Shown here: positions 15,674 through 18,787 of the stretch, in pieces
Numbering within the stretch: the stretch's first letter is position 1
Layout: the number at the start of each line of letters is the position of its first letter
Made by a program: the position numbers and the translations under genes
Assembly (NCBI GenBank): GCA_016713325.1
Contig: JADJPJ010000044.1
Coordinates: 1-18,787 of the forward strand
Direction: 5' to 3'
DNA from: Candidatus Flexifilum affinis
GTDB taxonomy: Bacteria; Chloroflexota; Anaerolineae; Aggregatilineales; Phototrophicaceae
Length of the DNA stretch: 18,787 bases
Notes under the pieces: model-generated
What the model was told of the DNA's origin: nothing
Database searches by the model: none
The model's input: only the letters and a program-made list of their open reading frames with translations

Positions 15674-15733
15674 GCATCAGCCGTTGTGGCCGTAGCCGCT
15701 GCGGCATCAGCCGTTGCGGCATTAGCCGTTACG
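15674..15733. repeat. Four tandem 15-bp repeats spanning a stop codon
   Basis: Units at 15674-15688, 15689-15703, 15704-15718 and 15719-15733, consensus GCATCAGCCGTTGCG on the plus strand. On the minus strand each codes R-N-G-stop-C or a variant. The first unit is the true C-terminus of the SUMF1-fold gene (VRNG-stop); the others lie just beyond it and three of the four units carry an in-frame stop. Confidence 0.85.
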
Positions 15734-16536
15734 CACGCAGCGGAAACCAATATCCGGCGCCTCAGTAATTGGCGTTCGGAAGCCGCGTCCCGCCGCGCGG
15801 GCGAGTTCGGCGCTGGTGCTCCAGGCGCCGCCGCGTGACGCGGGCGGAGGTCGGCCTTGCCAGACTCTTCGCGTCCATCAACGGCGGTGTAAGGATGGGG
15901 CACGAACAGGCTGTTCGTCACTCCCACACATTGCCGGTCAGATCTTCGGCGTCAACCCACGAGGCGCCGCTCTCGCGGCCTCCGGCGGGTTCGGGATGGC
16001 CGGTAGCACCCAGGCCGACAATGGCCAGATCCGGCGCGAACTCCTCGCCCCACGGGTAAGTCAGACCATCCGGGCCGCGCGCCGCGTACTCCCACTCCGC
16101 TTCCGTGGGCAGTCGTCCCCCACGCAGCGTGCACAGATCGCGCGCCTCGAACCAGGTGACGCGTTCGCGGGGCAGCTCGCCACCCAGCTCGGCATACGCC
16201 GCCGGTCGACCGGCGACAGCGCCGAACAAGGCAAACTGATCGTGACTGACCTCGTAGACGTCCCATCCAGAAGGGCTGCTCGAAGCATACTTCATGCTCC
16301 GGCTGTTCGTGCGGCGGGCCATCCCCCTGGCCCATCATGAAGCATCCAGGCGGCACAAGTGCCATTGGCACGCCGTCGAACGTTTCGATGACAGGCGACC
16401 AATCGGCATGCGCCGCAATCGACGGCAAATCCTGCGCCAACGCGGGCAGGACAGCGAGCACCAGGATCAGACTGAGGATCGCGGCGCGATGACCAAGCAC
16501 GAAGATTCGGAATATCGCGTTCAATCCCCACTTCAC
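15722..16536 (-). CDS. Secreted SUMF1/FGE-fold protein lacking the catalytic cysteines, frameshifted
   Basis: A ~271-residue protein. A long signal peptide or anchor ([19 protein letters not shown]) is followed by a complete SUMF1 (formylglycine-generating-enzyme-like) domain: [112 protein letters not shown] and [11 protein letters not shown]. True FGE enzymes carry two active-site Cys shortly after the GGSW motif; here the corresponding stretch ([17 protein letters not shown]) has none, so sulfatase-activating chemistry is unlikely. A binding or structural role is more probable. The GTG at 16536 gives the full signal peptide, though no good Shine-Dalgarno is seen. Three or more indels occur (near 16277, 15924 and 15838). 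The L,D-transpeptidase gene lies downstream. Confidence 0.82.
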
Positions 16537-16596
16537 GGCGATCGGACAAACATGCCCAATTCTTGGCGGGGTTGGCGGCGGTCAATGCGCGGTGCC

Positions 16597-18787
16597 CTAC
16601 GGCGATCGCCCTTTCCGTGCGTTTGGACCGGTCGGGGAGAACAGATCGATAAGCCGCTGGTGTGGATTAGTTGGACAGCCCGCCGGTCTTGGCCGGCTAA
16701 CGTCGACGACGAAGATCGTGCCCATGTCGACCTTACTGCTGGCGGTGATGGTCCCGCCTTGGCTCAATAGCCTGACGCTGCGATGTTCAGCCCCAGGCCG
16801 GTGCCGGAACAGCACCGACGTTCGCGCGCGGTAAAACGCCTCGAGAGGTGCTTCAAATCTTCTTCGGGGATGCCGATTCCCTGGTCTTCCACCGTCAGTT
16901 CCGGGTTGCGTTTTTCTGCGCCAGCCGTACATGGACGGGTTTATCGTCCTGGTGAGTACTTGAAGCGCGTTGGAATCAAGTTTACTGATCGCCTGGCGCA
17001 GCAACCGACTGTCGAAGCGCGCCACCCATGGTCAAGCTGGTGCACTCACGGGCAATCCGTCCCCGTTGCTGGGCCTGAACCTCGAATTCCTCGATGATCT
17101 CGGCGCACAGCGCGCGCGGATCGCCGGGCGCCGGGCGGCGTTATTCGGCGGCGCCTGTCTGCATCCGCCCAAGCTGCAGGACGTCTTCCATGGTCGCGCA
17201 TGTTCAGCACCTGGCGGCGGATACGTTCCAGGCGGGTTTCGATTTGTTCGTTGTCCATTTGCTGCGATACAGACTGAGCGCGTCAGGTATTGGCGAGGAT
17301 GGATGCCAGCAGGTTGCGGAATTCGTGCGACGCCATGGAGACGAGGCGCGACCAGGCTCGCCCAGTTCCTTCTCTTTCTCCAGTGCCTGGCGCAGATTGG
17401 CCTCAACCTGCTTGACCTTGGTGATGTCCCAGTTGATGCCGATGACTCGCGTCGGTTGCGAGTCCCCATCCCGCAGGACGAGCGCCGAGACTTTGATATG
17501 GCGGCTCGCCGTTGGGATGAACGATGCGAAATTCGCTGTCGATCTGACCGCTCCCGTGCAGGCGCCGCAACTTCTGCATCAATGCGCTCCCCGGTCGTCA
17601 GGATGGATGGCCTTGGCATGGACCTCTTTTGGCCGCGCGAAATGCTCTTCGGTGCGTAGGCCGTAAAGCGTGTACACATCTGGCTGTCCCAGGTCATGAT
17701 GTCATAGCGGATGTCCACTCAAGATGCCGACGCCGCCGGTGCGGGTCGCCAGTTCCGAACGCTGCGACATGGCCTGGAAGGTGGCTTCGTTCGCCTTGCG
17801 TTCCGGAAACATCGCGCGAGACGGCGATGACCTCTAAGGCCCCGGGTAACGGGGTCTCGCAGCGGGTGACACTTCGTCTCCAGGCAGATGTAGTGACCCT
17901 CCTTGCCGAAAGCGATAGGATACGGTGAATGGCCCAGATCCTGCGTGAGCGTTGCATGAAGCCGTCATGACTTTCGGAACATCGTCAGGGTGGATGAACT
18001 CGAAGATGGGTTTGCCGATAACCTCTCAGGCCCAAGGCCGGTAGTGGCTTTCAGCGGGGTCGCGCGTAGGTACAGAACGGCATCAGAGATGGACGGAATT
18101 GATGATGTCGGTCACGTTTTCCGCGAGCAAGCGGTAGCTGACTCTCGCTTTCCGCAGGGCCACGCGTCAACCTGTTTGCGCGCAGTGATGTCGCGAATGT
18201 GTGTTGTAGACCAGACTGGCTGAACCCAGAACTCCGCCTTGCGCGCAACGACCGCGCCAGCTCGGCGTCAAAGAGAAAGCACCATTCTGGCGCATGGCCC
18301 GCACCTCCAGCCGGCGTGTCTTTTCGGTCTCGACCACGTCGTCTGCCGCTGCCTGAAGGGTCGCGAGGTCCTCCCCATGCACCCATCGTGAGTAGCGAAC
18401 CGCCGAAGGCACGCCCGCGACAAGCAGGCCGAACGCATTTCTTCGAACACGAGATTAGCTTGCTGGATGCCGCGATCGACGTCGACCAAGGATAGTGCCG
18501 TCACCGCTGTGGTTGGGTTCACGGCCTGAATCGTCCTTGACACTCTCCAGTTCGGCCGTGCGCTCGATTACGCGCTTCTCCAGCGCATCATGGGCTTCCT
18601 GAAGCGCTTCCTTCGCCTTGCAATTTCCAGAACATCGCGCAGCAGCGTCACAAAATTGATACGTTCACCGCGCTCATTGCGAATGGGCAAGGTCGACCGC
18701 TCGACGTAGATGGAGTGCCCATTGGTGTGCCGGACGCGTAACGTCGCACCAGTCATGGGTTCTGCGGCCAGCGCGCTCAGTGCTTCG
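16597..18787 (-). CDS. Multi-PAS sensor histidine kinase, partial, heavily frameshifted
   Basis: The gene enters from the right edge, so its N-terminus is missing. In transcription order: a PAS end (LRVRHTNGHSIYVERSTLPI, then FVTLLRDV, 18568-18756); a coiled segment leading to a second PAS with GIQQANLVFEEMF, YSRWVHGEDLATLQAAADDV and RRLEVRAMRQNGA (18170-18500); a third PAS (LLAENVTDII near 18120, HPDD near 17970, YRF..G..HYICLETKCHPL near 17890); and a fourth with FRIVHPNGE and RVIGINWDITKVKQ (17400-17530). The kinase core follows: HisKA MASHEFRNLLASILAN with the phospho-His at 17325-17327, a second helix RLERIRRQVLNMR, ATPase N-box near 16985, LFEAFYRA, GTGLGLNIA near 16790, and SSKVDMGTIFVVDVS. 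No membrane segment is seen in this part. Indels occur about every 60-100 bases. The exact stop (16597 in one frame) is uncertain. Confidence 0.75.

Noticed and set aside
15722..16536. Functional sulfatase-activating FGE
   Set aside because: The Cys pair required for formylglycine formation is absent and no sulfatase is nearby.
1..18787. tRNA, rRNA, CRISPR array, insertion-sequence transposase or phage genes
   Set aside because: I looked for tRNA-like cloverleaf sequence, conserved rRNA stretches, regularly spaced repeats and transposase or integrase motifs on both strands and saw none.

Overview
High-GC bacterial DNA that looks like a metagenomic or draft contig. Several traits suggest a Chloroflexota (Anaerolineae-like) organism: Thr-Pro linkers between SH3b and M23 domains, a cohesin domain joined to a TolB-like propeller, tandem PAS histidine kinases, a maltodextrin transporter without a local ATPase gene, and intergenic C-rich palindromes. 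No 16S rRNA or ribosomal gene is present, so this placement is inference. Many genes are broken by single-base indels that are easily reconciled: motifs continue in the next frame. Indels are dense at both ends (about 1-4000 and 14500-18787) and sparse in the middle, which points to base-calling or coverage error more than to gene decay. Coordinates of broken genes span the reconstructed gene.

Layout. Positions 1-2669 (minus strand) hold the N-terminus of a GH2 glycosidase, a small lipoprotein with an emfourin-like tail, and a secreted cohesin plus beta-propeller protein. Positions 2922-4012 (plus) hold a receiver-histidine kinase. Positions 4110-12200 (minus) form one colinear, tightly packed cluster: MarR regulator, maltodextrin-binding protein, MalF, MalG, GH13 alpha-glucanase, MFS exporter. 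A plus-strand SH3b-SH3b-M23 peptidase (12475-13706) is divergent from this cluster. It is followed by a repeat, a minus-strand terminator and a short stand-alone CBM48 protein (13889-14198). Further minus-strand genes are an L,D-transpeptidase (14510-15621), a SUMF1/FGE-fold secreted protein (15722-16536) and a multi-PAS sensor kinase that runs off the right edge.

How the genes work together. The central cluster reads as an alpha-glucan uptake and degradation operon. The binding protein captures maltodextrin outside the cell, and MalF/MalG form the channel, powered by an ATPase encoded elsewhere. The leaderless GH13 enzyme cleaves the imported oligosaccharide, and a MarR-family repressor translated from the same message probably controls expression through a perfect palindrome just upstream of its start. 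The most unusual feature is the binding protein itself: after the periplasmic-binding fold it carries two tandem pullulanase-type X25 modules. The flanking genes deal mainly with the cell surface (peptidoglycan hydrolase, L,D-transpeptidase, cohesin protein) and with signalling.
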